Assembly: GCA_958439425.1 (NCBI GenBank)
Contig: CAUBVH010000008.1
Coordinates: forward strand, 24,884 to 88,883
Direction of reading: 5' to 3'
Source of the DNA: an uncultured Collinsella sp.
GTDB lineage: Bacteria > Actinomycetota > Coriobacteriia > Coriobacteriales > Coriobacteriaceae
Length of the DNA: 64,000 nt
Of this stretch, positions 43,808 to 51,868 are shown in pieces. Position 1 is the stretch's first letter. Every line of letters starts with the position of its first letter. Below the pieces are notes generated by a model. It was not told where the DNA came from, did not search any database, and was given only the letters and a program-made list of their open reading frames with translations. The translations under genes and the position numbers were made by a program.

Positions 43808-44341
43808 TTACTTCAGTGCGGCGGCGCGCAGATCGACGCCGGCGGATTCGAACACGAGCGTGCGGTCGTACCACCGCTCCCTTTTAATGCTCCACGCGGC
43901 GCAGGCGGTGTCCTCGTCGAGCGCTTCAACGGGCACGTCGTAGGTGTACTTGCCTTCCGCGTTTTCCACATAGGGGATGAAGTCGGCCTCGCTCGCGGCG
44001 GCAGCCTCGTCGCCCGTGCCCATGAAGAGCTTGCCGTAGCCCGTGCCGGAAAGTGTCATCACGCAGTGCATGGAGCCGTTTTCCACGATGAGCTGGGCGT
44101 CCACAATCCTGAACATGTTCGAGCTGGAATCTACGGTGATTGGATAGGTGCCGTCAGCCACCTTGTCGGCGGTAATGGGGGCAGCGCTTGCGCCCTCGGG
44201 CGCATCGGCCGCCTGTTCGGTCTTTTCCTGGGAATCGGCATCGCTTGCCTTTGCGCTGTCGATTGAATTTCCGCCGCAGCCGGCGAGCGAGAACGCGAAG
44301 AGCGCCGCCGACAGGGCGAAGACGAGGGTTTTCTTCAACAT
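43808..44341 (-). CDS. Small lipoprotein with a domain shared with the binding protein
   Basis: 177 residues from ATG 44341 behind AAAGGA. Signal peptide with lipobox FSLAGCGG (Cys near 22), an acidic/Ala-rich linker, then a beta-rich domain (about 60-175) with DGTYPITVDSSS, YDVPVEALDEDTACAAWS and DRTLVFES. The layout vaguely recalls NEAT haem-binding domains, but no confident family is recognised. Operon position between CbiK and the binding protein suggests a surface tetrapyrrole relay; this is inference. Confidence 0.75.
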   Translation of the reverse strand: MLKKTLVFALSAALFAFSLAGCGGNSIDSAKASDADSQEKTEQAADAPEGASAAPITADKVADGTYPITVDSSSNMFRIVDAQLIVENGSMHCVMTLSGTGYGKLFMGTGDEAAAASEADFIPYVENAEGKYTYDVPVEALDEDTACAAWSIKRERWYDRTLVFESAGVDLRAAALK

Positions 44342-44403
44342 GGAGGGGTTCCTTTCAACCGCTTCGACCGCCCGCGCCGTGCGGTGGGCGGGCGGGATGC
44401 GAA

Positions 44404-44451
44404 TGCAACGGGCATGCGTCGTCAGTCGGGGAAAGGCGCATGCCCGTTGCA
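44404..44451. repeat. Perfect 15-base inverted repeat between cbiK and the lipoprotein gene
   Basis: TGCAACGGGCATGCG (44404-44418) is matched by CGCATGCCCGTTGCA (44437-44451) around 18 bases. There is no T-run, so it looks like an intercistronic RNA hairpin for processing or stability. Confidence 0.75.
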
Positions 44452-44486
44452 CGGGGACGCGACCGGCGCCCCCGTGCGCGGCGAGT

Positions 44487-45413
44487 TTACAGCTTGGTGA
44501 TGGCGTCGTCCACGTGCGAGACGTAGATGTCGTCGACCGCGACGTTCTGTCCCAGACCCTGGAGCAGGCACGTCACTTCGAAGCCGGCGGCCACGAACTT
44601 CGCAGCCCAGCTGTCGGGGTCGGTCTCATCTGCCATGTCGTTGTTCGCGTGGTCGCCCGCGACCACCATGAACGGCGCGAGCACGGCCTTCTTGTAGCCT
44701 GCGGCGCTCGCGGCGGCGATAACATCCTCGCAGGTCGGTTCAGCCTCGACGGTGCCGACGAAGAACTGCGTCAAGCCCTCGTTCTTGAACACTTCCTGCA
44801 TCTTGGCATAGTCGGCGTTGGAATCGGCTTCGGTGCCGTGGCCCATGAGGCACAGCGCCGTCTTGCCGTCGTCGAAGGACGCCATGTTCTCCTTAATGGC
44901 TGCGGCCACCTTCTTGTAGTCATCGTCGGAGGTGAGCAGCGGGTCGCCGAGCGAGATTTTGTCGAACTTGTCGGCGTACTTGTCGAGCTCGTCTTTCACG
45001 TCGGTGTATTCCAGGCCACCCATGAGATGCGTCGGCTGCACGACGATTTCCTTCACGCCGTCTTCCACGCAGCGGTCGAGCGCCTCGGTCATGTTGTCGA
45101 TCGTGATGCCGTCGCGCTTCTTCAGCTTGTCGATGATGATCTGCGCGGTGAAGGCGCGGCGGATGTCGTAGTCCTGCCAGTACTTCTCGCGGATAGCGTC
45201 TTCGATGGCGCCGATGGTGATGTGGCGCGAGTTGTTGTAGCTCGTGCCGAAGCTCGTGACGAGGATGACCGGCTTCACGGCCTTCTCCTTTTCACTCGAT
45301 TTCTCGGAACTCGCGGAGGTGTTGGAGCAGCCCGCGAGCGCGACTCCGGCGAGCGCGACGGCTCCGGTTGCTGCGGCGCCAATGAAGCCGCGGCGTGACA
45401 TCTGGTCGGACAT
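44487..45413 (-). CDS. cbiK: Sirohydrochlorin cobaltochelatase CbiK, Tat-exported lipoprotein form
   Basis: Inserts Co(II) into sirohydrochlorin, the first committed anaerobic cobalamin step. 308 residues from ATG 45413 behind GGAAAGGA. The N-terminus MSDQMSRRGFIGAAATGAV has a twin-arginine motif and leads to lipobox VALAGC, so the enzyme should be exported folded and lipid-anchored outside the membrane. The chelatase body has VILVTSFGTSY, the metal-site His in VQPTHLMGGLEY, GHGTEADSNADY and the second His in VAGDHANND. A periplasmic CbiK is known in Desulfovibrio. First gene of the unit behind the cobalamin riboswitch. Confidence 0.92.
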   Translation of the reverse strand: MSDQMSRRGFIGAAATGAVALAGVALAGCSNTSASSEKSSEKEKAVKPVILVTSFGTSYNNSRHITIGAIEDAIREKYWQDYDIRRAFTAQIIIDKLKKRDGITIDNMTEALDRCVEDGVKEIVVQPTHLMGGLEYTDVKDELDKYADKFDKISLGDPLLTSDDDYKKVAAAIKENMASFDDGKTALCLMGHGTEADSNADYAKMQEVFKNEGLTQFFVGTVEAEPTCEDVIAAASAAGYKKAVLAPFMVVAGDHANNDMADETDPDSWAAKFVAAGFEVTCLLQGLGQNVAVDDIYVSHVDDAITKL

Positions 45414-45524
45414 GGTTTTTCCTTTCCTCGGTTTGCCGGTCCCCCGGCGACAGTTGCTTGTCGGCACAAGCGAAAGAAAAGCGCACCCCTCGGGGTTCAC
45501 AAGGAGCTAACGCCACGGCGATGC

Positions 45525-45672
45525 CGTGAGGAAAAGGCGAAGCAGTCTGGCTTGGGGCGCGAGGCGGTTCGCCCGCGCGTCCTATACAGTAATGTCCCTT
45601 GCCCAGGATTCCCACCTGGTTCCCTCCGCAAGCCAGCGCGGGCTGTGCGGGCGCCGCGCCGGTCATTTCCTT
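45525..45672 (-). promoter_or_regulatory. Cobalamin riboswitch
   Basis: Read on the minus strand, the region has the conserved aptamer order: GGAGGGAACCAGGTGGGAAT at about 45609-45628, then TCCTGGGCAAGGGAC, the ATTACTGT core at about 45588-45595, a peripheral hairpin, and the B12-box-like AAGCCAGACTGC at 45543-45554. It lies 112 bases before the cbiK ATG, with further hairpins and a C/T-rich tract between. Cobalamin would be expected to repress cbiK and the downstream uptake genes. Aptamer ends are approximate. Confidence 0.88.
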
Positions 45673-45708
45673 TTATCCGATTGTCATATGCTCGTTGCCG
45701 AAACTTTT

Positions 45709-45719
45709 ACTATGATAGT
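45709..45719. promoter_or_regulatory. Palindrome in the divergent cbiK/cbiF control region
   Basis: ACTAT-G-ATAGT lies in the A/T-rich patch of the 458-base gap between the two divergent units and includes -10-like hexamers on both strands (TATGAT, TATCAT). It is the likely promoter zone. The + strand part up to 45871 shows only a GCGCC/GGCGC hairpin near 45780-45803 and no second aptamer. Confidence 0.35.
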
Positions 45720-45871
45720 GGGCACTTGTGAACGTGTCAAAGCCAGGGCGGGCTGCATTGCGCCTCCTGCCTGCGTATTTGCGCCGATTGTCGCCGCAGG
45801 CGCTGTGTTTTGCCCGCTGCGCGAAGGGCGGCGTAAACGGTTGCGATGAGAAACGGGAAGGGAAGGCTCGG

Positions 45872-46663
45872 ATGATTCATATCGTTGGCGCAGGCTCTGG
45901 CGCCGCCGACCTTATCACGCTGCGCGGGGCGCGCCTTCTGCACGCGGCCGACGTGGTCGTTTGGGCGGGGAGCCTTGTGAACCCCGAGCTGCTCGCTGAG
46001 TGCAAGGAATCCTGCATCGTCTACGACAGCGCGCACATGACCTTGGAGGAAGTGCTCGACGTGATGTGCGCGGCAGATGCGCGGGGCGAGGAAGTGGTGC
46101 GCCTGCACACGGGCGACCCGTGCCTGTACGGCGCCATCCAGGAGCAGATGGACGCGCTCGACGCGCGCGGCGTGGACTACGAGGTGGTGCCCGGCGTGTC
46201 GAGCTTTTGCGGTGCCGCGGCGGCGCTTCGCCAGGAATACACGCTGCCGGGAATCAGCCAGTCGGTCGTGATCACGCGGCTTTCCGGGCGCACCCCCATG
46301 CCTGCGGGCGAGGGCATGCGCACCATGGCGGAAAGCGGCTCGACTATGGTCATCTTCCTGAGCTCGGGTATGCTCGCCGAGCTTTCCGCCGAGCTTTTGG
46401 CCGCGGGCCGCAGCTCCGACGAGCCGGCGGCGCTCGTGTATAAGGCGACCTGGCCTGAGGAGCGCGTGGTGCGATGCACAGTGGGCACGCTCGCCGATGC
46501 GGGCGCGCGAGAGGGCATCGACCGCACGGCGCTCGTGGTGGTGGGCCGCGTGCTCGGAGCTCGCGGCGGGCTTGCGCACGACGGCGCGCAAGCGGAGTCG
46601 TACGAGCGCAGCAAGCTTTACGACCCTTCGTTTGCCACGGGGTATCGGAAGGCGAGCAGCTAG
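45872..46663 (+). CDS. cbiF: Cobalt-precorrin-4 C11-methyltransferase
   Basis: SAM-dependent methylation at C11 in the anaerobic corrin route. 263 residues from ATG 45872 behind GGGAAGG. Tetrapyrrole methylase motifs are IHIVGAGSGAADLITLRG, LHTGDPCLYGAIQEQ and VVPGVSSFCGAAAAL; TLPGISQSVVITRLSGRTPM is specific to CbiF/CobM. It heads the 17-gene biosynthetic unit. Confidence 0.94.
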   Translation: MIHIVGAGSGAADLITLRGARLLHAADVVVWAGSLVNPELLAECKESCIVYDSAHMTLEEVLDVMCAADARGEEVVRLHTGDPCLYGAIQEQMDALDARGVDYEVVPGVSSFCGAAAALRQEYTLPGISQSVVITRLSGRTPMPAGEGMRTMAESGSTMVIFLSSGMLAELSAELLAAGRSSDEPAALVYKATWPEERVVRCTVGTLADAGAREGIDRTALVVVGRVLGARGGLAHDGAQAESYERSKLYDPSFATGYRKASS

Positions 46664-46664
46664 C

Positions 46665-47849
46665 GTGGCCTTCGAGCACTACATATATACCGGGACGACC
46701 CGCCTGCGCTGCGGCTACACCACGGGGAGCTGCGCCGCTCTCGCGGCGAAGGCGGCCTGCGAGATGCTCTTGTCACGAAAGACCGTGGGCCGCGTGTCGA
46801 TCGTCACCCCCGGCGGGCTGCCCGTCGAGACGGACGTGGTCGACGTATGCATCGGCGAGGGGTGCGCCCAGTGCGCCGTGCGAAAGGACGCAGGCGACGA
46901 TGCCGATGTGACCGACGGCGTGCTCGTGTACGCGCGCGTGGAACATGCGGGGTCGGGCACGGGCGCTGCGGGCAGCAAGGGCGTGCCCGCGCGCGAATCG
47001 GAAGTTTCCGTCGATGGCGGCGTGGGCGTGGGACGCGTGACGTTGCCCGGGCTCGAGCAGCCGGTGGGGGCGGCCGCCATCAACGCGACGCCGCGCGCGA
47101 TGATCACTTCGGCGGTGCGCGAGGTGTGCGCCGCGCACGGCTTTTCTGGAAATATTGCTGTGACGATTTCGGTACCCGAGGGTGTTGCCCTTGCCGAAAA
47201 GACCTTCAACCCGCACCTGGGGATAGAGGACGGCATCTCCATCTTGGGCACGACGGGCATCGTCGAGCCGCGCAGTCTCGCTGCCTTGCGCGACAGCATC
47301 GAGCTCGAGATCCGGCAGCATGCGGCTATGGGGCGGCGCGGAGTCGTGCTCACGCCCGGCAACTACGGTGCACAGTTCATCTCGGGGCATTTCCACCTAA
47401 ACGGTGCGCCGGTGGTCTTCATCTCCAACTTCGTGGGCGATGCGATTGATTGCTGCGTTCGCGAGGGATTTACCAATGTCCTTCTTGTGGGACACATCGG
47501 CAAGCTGGTGAAGGTCGCGGGCGGCATCATGGACACCCATTCGCGTACCGCCGACTGCCGCGCGGAGATTCTGGCCGCCCACGCGGCCTTGGCCGGCGCG
47601 GGAACGAAGACCGTGCGCGAGATCATGTCGTCGGTCACGACCACGGCGGCGCTCGAGGTAATCGAGGCCGCCGGCGTGGGGGACGCTGCGCGCGCCTCGC
47701 TCGCTGCGGCAATCGATGACAGGTTGCGCCGCCGCGCGGCGGGCGCATGCGACATCGCCGCGGTCGTGTTCGACGCCGAGCGCCGCGAGCTTTTCCGCAC
47801 GTCGGGCGCCGATGCAGTTATCGGGGAATTGGGGGCTACGTATGAGTAA
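46665..47849 (+). CDS. cbiD: Cobalt-precorrin-5B C1-methyltransferase
   Basis: Methylates C1 after ring contraction and is unrelated to the other methylases. 394 residues from GTG 46665, one base after cbiF. CbiD blocks: LRCGYTTGSCAALAAKAA at the N-terminus, GVGRVTLPGLEQPVGAAAIN, LTPGNYGAQF and NVLLVGHIGKLVKVAGGIMD. The ribosome site is weak, so coupling to cbiF is likely. It overlaps cbiL by eight bases. Confidence 0.94.
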   Translation: MAFEHYIYTGTTRLRCGYTTGSCAALAAKAACEMLLSRKTVGRVSIVTPGGLPVETDVVDVCIGEGCAQCAVRKDAGDDADVTDGVLVYARVEHAGSGTGAAGSKGVPARESEVSVDGGVGVGRVTLPGLEQPVGAAAINATPRAMITSAVREVCAAHGFSGNIAVTISVPEGVALAEKTFNPHLGIEDGISILGTTGIVEPRSLAALRDSIELEIRQHAAMGRRGVVLTPGNYGAQFISGHFHLNGAPVVFISNFVGDAIDCCVREGFTNVLLVGHIGKLVKVAGGIMDTHSRTADCRAEILAAHAALAGAGTKTVREIMSSVTTTAALEVIEAAGVGDAARASLAAAIDDRLRRRAAGACDIAAVVFDAERRELFRTSGADAVIGELGATYE

Positions 47850-48531
47850 AGGCGTGCTGTACGGGGTGGGCACGGGGCCTGGCGACCCCGAGCTGCTCAC
47901 GATCAAGGCCGTCCGCACAATCGAATCGTGTCCGGTCATCGCCGCACCGCAGACGGCGGACGGGGCCATGGTCGCGCTCGACATCGTGCGCGGCGCCGTC
48001 GACCTTACAGGCAAGACGGTGATCCCCGTGCGATTCTCGATGACGCGCGACGCCGAGTGCCGCGCGGCCGAGCATGCCTCGCTTGTTCGCGAGCTTGTCG
48101 CGCACCTGGATGCGGTCCGCGACGTCGCGCTGCTGAACCTGGGGGACCCGAGCATCTACGCCACCTTCCAGCGCATAGCGCCCGACGTGCGCGCCTGCGG
48201 GTTCGAGGCGCGCGCCATTCCCGGCGTGCCGAGCTTCTGCGCGGTCGCCGCAGCGCTCGAGCGCGACCTCACGCCCGAGATGTCGTCGCCTCTGCACATC
48301 GTGCCCGGCGGCTACGACGACGTGCGCCGCGCAATCGGCTGGCCGGGGACGAAGGTGGTCATGAAGGCGCGCCGCTCGCTTGCGGACACGAAGCGCATCC
48401 TTCGCGAGGAGGGCGCCTTCGACGGTGCCGAGCTCGTAGAGGACTGTGGGCTTCCGGGCGAGCGCGTGTACCGCTCGCTCGACGATGTGCCCGATCGGGG
48501 CAGCTACTTCTCGACGATGGTGGTGCGCTAG
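47842..48531 (+). CDS. cbiL: Cobalt-precorrin-2 C20-methyltransferase
   Basis: 229 residues from ATG 47842. LYGVGTGPGDPELLTIKAVR is the CbiL/CobI start, LLNLGDPSIYATFQRIA and IPGVPSFCAVAAAL the methylase core. It acts directly on the CbiK product. cbiG begins at the next base after the stop. Confidence 0.93.
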   Translation: MSKGVLYGVGTGPGDPELLTIKAVRTIESCPVIAAPQTADGAMVALDIVRGAVDLTGKTVIPVRFSMTRDAECRAAEHASLVRELVAHLDAVRDVALLNLGDPSIYATFQRIAPDVRACGFEARAIPGVPSFCAVAAALERDLTPEMSSPLHIVPGGYDDVRRAIGWPGTKVVMKARRSLADTKRILREEGAFDGAELVEDCGLPGERVYRSLDDVPDRGSYFSTMVVR

Positions 48532-49665
48532 ATGAGGGTTTCCTGCATAGCGTTCACTGAGAGGGGGTATGCGTTGGCGGAGCGCATCGCACACGCGCTT
48601 TCCGATTGCGCGCAGACAGGTGAAGATGACCCTGGCTGGGACGTTTCCGTTTCGCGCGGGTTCGGCGAGTGGAAGGCCGACCTGCGCGCATGGACGGCGC
48701 TCGCGTGGGAAGCGTCGGACGCGCTTCTGTTCGTGGGCGCGGCGGGCATCGCCGTGCGGGCGATCGCGCCGCATGTCGCCTCGAAGGCAAGCGATTCTGC
48801 GGTTGTGGCGATCGACGAGGCGGGGCGCTTTGCCGTCCCGCTTTTGTCGGGGCATTTGGGCGGTGCGAACGAGCTTGCGCAAACTGTGGCACGCGCGGCA
48901 GGGGCCATCCCCGTCATCACCACGGCGACCGACGTCCGCGGCGTGTGGGCGGTGGATACGTGGGCTCGCTGTGCGGGGCTCGCCGTTTCGAATCCCGAGG
49001 CCATCAAGCGAGTGTCGGCGCGGCTGCTTTCGGGCGGGCGCGTGGCGCTCTATTCCGACATGCCGATTTCGGGACAGCTGCCTGAGGGGGTTGACATTGC
49101 GTCCGACCGCGCTCGGGCCGATATTGTCGTGTCGCCGTTCGCTGGCGCGAATGCAGGTGCGTCCGTTCGCGCGGCGGAGACAACGGGCGAGGTCGTGCCC
49201 GCCGGTGAGACGGGGAAGCCGGCGGGCGTGCGGGCGCAGACGTCTGCGCCCGAGCCGCTTCGCCTTGTCGTGCCCTGCATCGTTGCGGGCATAGGGTGCC
49301 GTCGCGGTGCGTGCGCCGAAGCGATCGGGGAGACGTTTCTTCTCGCGTGCGGGCAGGCGGGTATCTCGCCTTCGGCCGTGCGCGAAGCGGCGACGATCGA
49401 CGTGAAGGCGCACGAGGAGGGTCTGCTCGCCTTCTGTCGCGCGCGCAATATCCCGCTTGTGACGTATTCCGTAGAGGAGTTGTCGCAGGTCGAAGGCAGC
49501 GTTTCACCATCTGATTTCGTGCGCGCGACGGTGGGGGTCGACAACGTGTGCGAGCGCGCGGCGCTCGCGGACGGGGGCAAACTTATCTTCCCGAAGCTCG
49601 CTCACGGCGGCGTGACCGTCGCGTTTTCCAAGGTAACTATCGAACTTTCGTTTAAGGAGCGGTGA
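48532..49665 (+). CDS. cbiG: Cobalt-precorrin-5A hydrolase
   Basis: Opens the delta-lactone and releases the C20 carbon as acetaldehyde. 377 residues: CbiG N-domain with LLFVGAAGIAVRAIAPHV and PLLSGHLGGANELA, a middle linker rich in Ala/Thr/Glu, and the C-domain with IVAGIGCRRGACAEAI. The stop overlaps the cbiH ATG by one base. Confidence 0.92.
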   Translation: MRVSCIAFTERGYALAERIAHALSDCAQTGEDDPGWDVSVSRGFGEWKADLRAWTALAWEASDALLFVGAAGIAVRAIAPHVASKASDSAVVAIDEAGRFAVPLLSGHLGGANELAQTVARAAGAIPVITTATDVRGVWAVDTWARCAGLAVSNPEAIKRVSARLLSGGRVALYSDMPISGQLPEGVDIASDRARADIVVSPFAGANAGASVRAAETTGEVVPAGETGKPAGVRAQTSAPEPLRLVVPCIVAGIGCRRGACAEAIGETFLLACGQAGISPSAVREAATIDVKAHEEGLLAFCRARNIPLVTYSVEELSQVEGSVSPSDFVRATVGVDNVCERAALADGGKLIFPKLAHGGVTVAFSKVTIELSFKER

Positions 49666-50408
49666 TGGGAAAGCTCTTCGTGGTGGGGATCGGCCCTGGC
49701 GGCCCCGACGGCATGACGATTGCGGCTCGGCGCGCGCTCGAGGCGGCCGACATCGTTGTGGGGTACACGAAATACGTGGAGCTCGCGCTCTCCGCCGTGC
49801 CCGACGCGGCGCATCTCGCGACGCCGATGATGCACGAGGTCGAACGGTGCCGCCTGGCGCTTTCGCGCGCGCAGAGCGGAGAAGCCGTGGCGCTCGTGTG
49901 CAGCGGTGACGCGGGCGTGTACGGCATGGCGAGCCCCGTGCTGGAGCTTGCGGAGGATTACCCCGATGTAGACGTGGAAGTTATCGCCGGGGCCACCGCA
50001 GCTCAGAGCGGGTCGGCGGTGCTCGGCGCCCCGCTTGCCCACGACTTTGCGGTCGTGTCGCTCTCCGACCTGCTCACGCCGTGGGAGGTCATCGAGCGCA
50101 GACTCGCCGCCGTGGCGAGCGCCGACTTCTGCATTTGTTTGTACAACCCGCGCAGCAGAAAGCGCGCCGACAGGCTCTCGCGCGCGGCGAAGATTATGCT
50201 CGAATGGAAGGCCCCCGACACGCTCTGCGGCTGGGTACGCAACATCGGGCGCGAGGGGCAGCAGTCGGGCATGTGCAGGCTCTCCGAGCTGGGGGAGTTC
50301 GATGCCGACATGTTCACCACCGTGTTCGTCGGCAACGCGGGCACGAAGCGCGTAAGCGGCCGTATGGTCACGCCGCGCGGGTATCGGGAGATTCCATGCG
50401 AAATGTAA
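49665..50408 (+). CDS. cbiH: Cobalt-precorrin-3B C17-methyltransferase
   Basis: Methylates C17 and drives ring contraction. 247 residues; ATG 49665 is chosen over GTG 49662 because AAGGAG is five bases upstream. Motifs: FVVGIGPGGPDGMTIAARRA, VALVCSGDAGVYGMASPVL, VIAGATAAQSGSAVLGAPL, CLYNPRSRKR. Overlaps the next gene by 13 bases. Confidence 0.94.
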   Translation: MGKLFVVGIGPGGPDGMTIAARRALEAADIVVGYTKYVELALSAVPDAAHLATPMMHEVERCRLALSRAQSGEAVALVCSGDAGVYGMASPVLELAEDYPDVDVEVIAGATAAQSGSAVLGAPLAHDFAVVSLSDLLTPWEVIERRLAAVASADFCICLYNPRSRKRADRLSRAAKIMLEWKAPDTLCGWVRNIGREGQQSGMCRLSELGEFDADMFTTVFVGNAGTKRVSGRMVTPRGYREIPCEM

Positions 50409-51868
50409 CGATCATCGGGGCGGGGCCCGGAAACCCCGACTTGCTCTCGCGCGCGGCGCTCGACGCGATCAACATCGCCGACGTGGTCATCGGCGCTCAT
50501 CGCGCGCTTGTCGGCATCGACGTGCCGCCCGACGTGGTGAGATGCGAGCTCGTGAAGACGGCGGACATCGTCGCCGCGCTCACCGATGCGGCGTCGTGGC
50601 AGCGCGCCGTGGTCGTGATGACGGGCGATGTGGGGCTGTTCAGCGGCGCGCGCCGCCTGGTGGAGGCGCTCTCCGGCGACGCGCAGGTGGACGTGCGCGT
50701 CATTCCCGGCATAAGCTCAGCGTCGTATCTCGCCGCGCGCCTCGCGCGTCCATGGCAGGATTGGCGCTTTGTGAGTGCTCACGGCGTGGCGTGCGACATC
50801 GTGGCCGAGGCCGAGCGCGCAGGTGAGCTCTTCCTCGCCACGTCGGGCGGGGAAGACCCCTCGCGGCTTTCGGGCGAGCTTGTGCAGGCGGGCTTTGAGG
50901 ACGCGCGCGTGACGGTGGCCGAGCGCCTGTCGTACCCCGACGAGCGCATCACCTGCGCGACCGCAAGTGAAATCGTAGGTCAGACGTTCGACGACTTGAA
51001 CGTGATGCTTATCGAGTTCGCAGGCTGCGCCGGGTCGCCTGCGAACTCTAGCGCAGCCTCCGAGGTGCCGGCCGGCGCGTTTGCGCCCGCGGCGGCTTCT
51101 TTCGCGGCGGACTCTGCGGGCGCATCCCGCGCCGCGAGCTCCCGCTGGCCGTACGCTTCCTCGGGCATTCCCGATGAGCTCTTCATCCGCGGCGACGTTC
51201 CCATGACCAAGCAGGAGGTGCGCGCCGTCGCGCTCGCGAAGCTGCGCCTTACCGCGACCGACACCGTGTGGGATGTCGGCGCCGGCACGGGGAGCGTGTC
51301 GATCGAGGCGGCGCTCGTCGCGCGAGCGGGGTCGGTATGGGCGGTCGAGCGCAACGCGGCCGGCGTGCGGCTCATCCGAGAGAACGCGGATGCATTCGGG
51401 TGCGGCAACGTGCATGCGGTCCCCGGTGTCGCCCCCGAAACGCTCGCGAAACTGCCCGTCCCCGACGCCGTGTTCGTCGGCGGGAGCGCGGGCGAGCTTC
51501 CCTCCATCGTGGAGGCGGCGCTCGAGAAGAACTTGCAGGTTCGCCTGTGCGTGCCATGCGTCACCGTTGAGACGCTCACCGAGGCGTGCGCGCTCCTCTC
51601 GGGTTCGCGCTTTAAGGGGTTCGAGGCGTGCCAGGTGTCGGCCGCCCGTGCCGAGGCTGTAGGCTCGCACCATCTTATGAAGGCGCAAAACCCCGTGTTC
51701 CTCGTCAGCGCGCGTGGTGCGGGCGCGGATGCCGAGGAGCTTGCCGATGTCGGGGCGCTTGTTGAGTCGCCTGTCGGGGAGGACCCCTCTACCGAGGGGA
51801 TACCATCCGTTGAGGTGGTCTCGCTTGCTAACTGCAACGCCGCAGGTGGGGAAGGCGGTGCCCGGTGA
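50396..51868 (+). CDS. cobL: Bifunctional cobalt-precorrin-6B C5,15-methyltransferase/decarboxylase (CbiE-CbiT fusion)
   Basis: 490 residues. The CbiE half (about 1-210) starts VTIIGAGPGNPDLLSRAAL and has VMTGDVGLFSGARRL and VIPGISSASYLAARL. A 45-residue Ala/Ser/Pro linker joins it to the CbiT half (about 258-440), with GIPDELFIRGDVPMTKQEVR and the SAM motif VWDVGAGTGSVSIEAAL. A 50-residue acidic tail has no known role. The fusion is the CobL arrangement; elsewhere cbiE and cbiT are separate genes. Confidence 0.93.
   Translation: MRNVTIIGAGPGNPDLLSRAALDAINIADVVIGAHRALVGIDVPPDVVRCELVKTADIVAALTDAASWQRAVVVMTGDVGLFSGARRLVEALSGDAQVDVRVIPGISSASYLAARLARPWQDWRFVSAHGVACDIVAEAERAGELFLATSGGEDPSRLSGELVQAGFEDARVTVAERLSYPDERITCATASEIVGQTFDDLNVMLIEFAGCAGSPANSSAASEVPAGAFAPAAASFAADSAGASRAASSRWPYASSGIPDELFIRGDVPMTKQEVRAVALAKLRLTATDTVWDVGAGTGSVSIEAALVARAGSVWAVERNAAGVRLIRENADAFGCGNVHAVPGVAPETLAKLPVPDAVFVGGSAGELPSIVEAALEKNLQVRLCVPCVTVETLTEACALLSGSRFKGFEACQVSAARAEAVGSHHLMKAQNPVFLVSARGAGADAEELADVGALVESPVGEDPSTEGIPSVEVVSLANCNAAGGEGGAR

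Noticed and set aside
45720..45871. Second cobalamin riboswitch ahead of cbiF
   Set aside because: A GCCAG segment is present, but the conserved GGTG-AATCC and ACTGT core elements are not.
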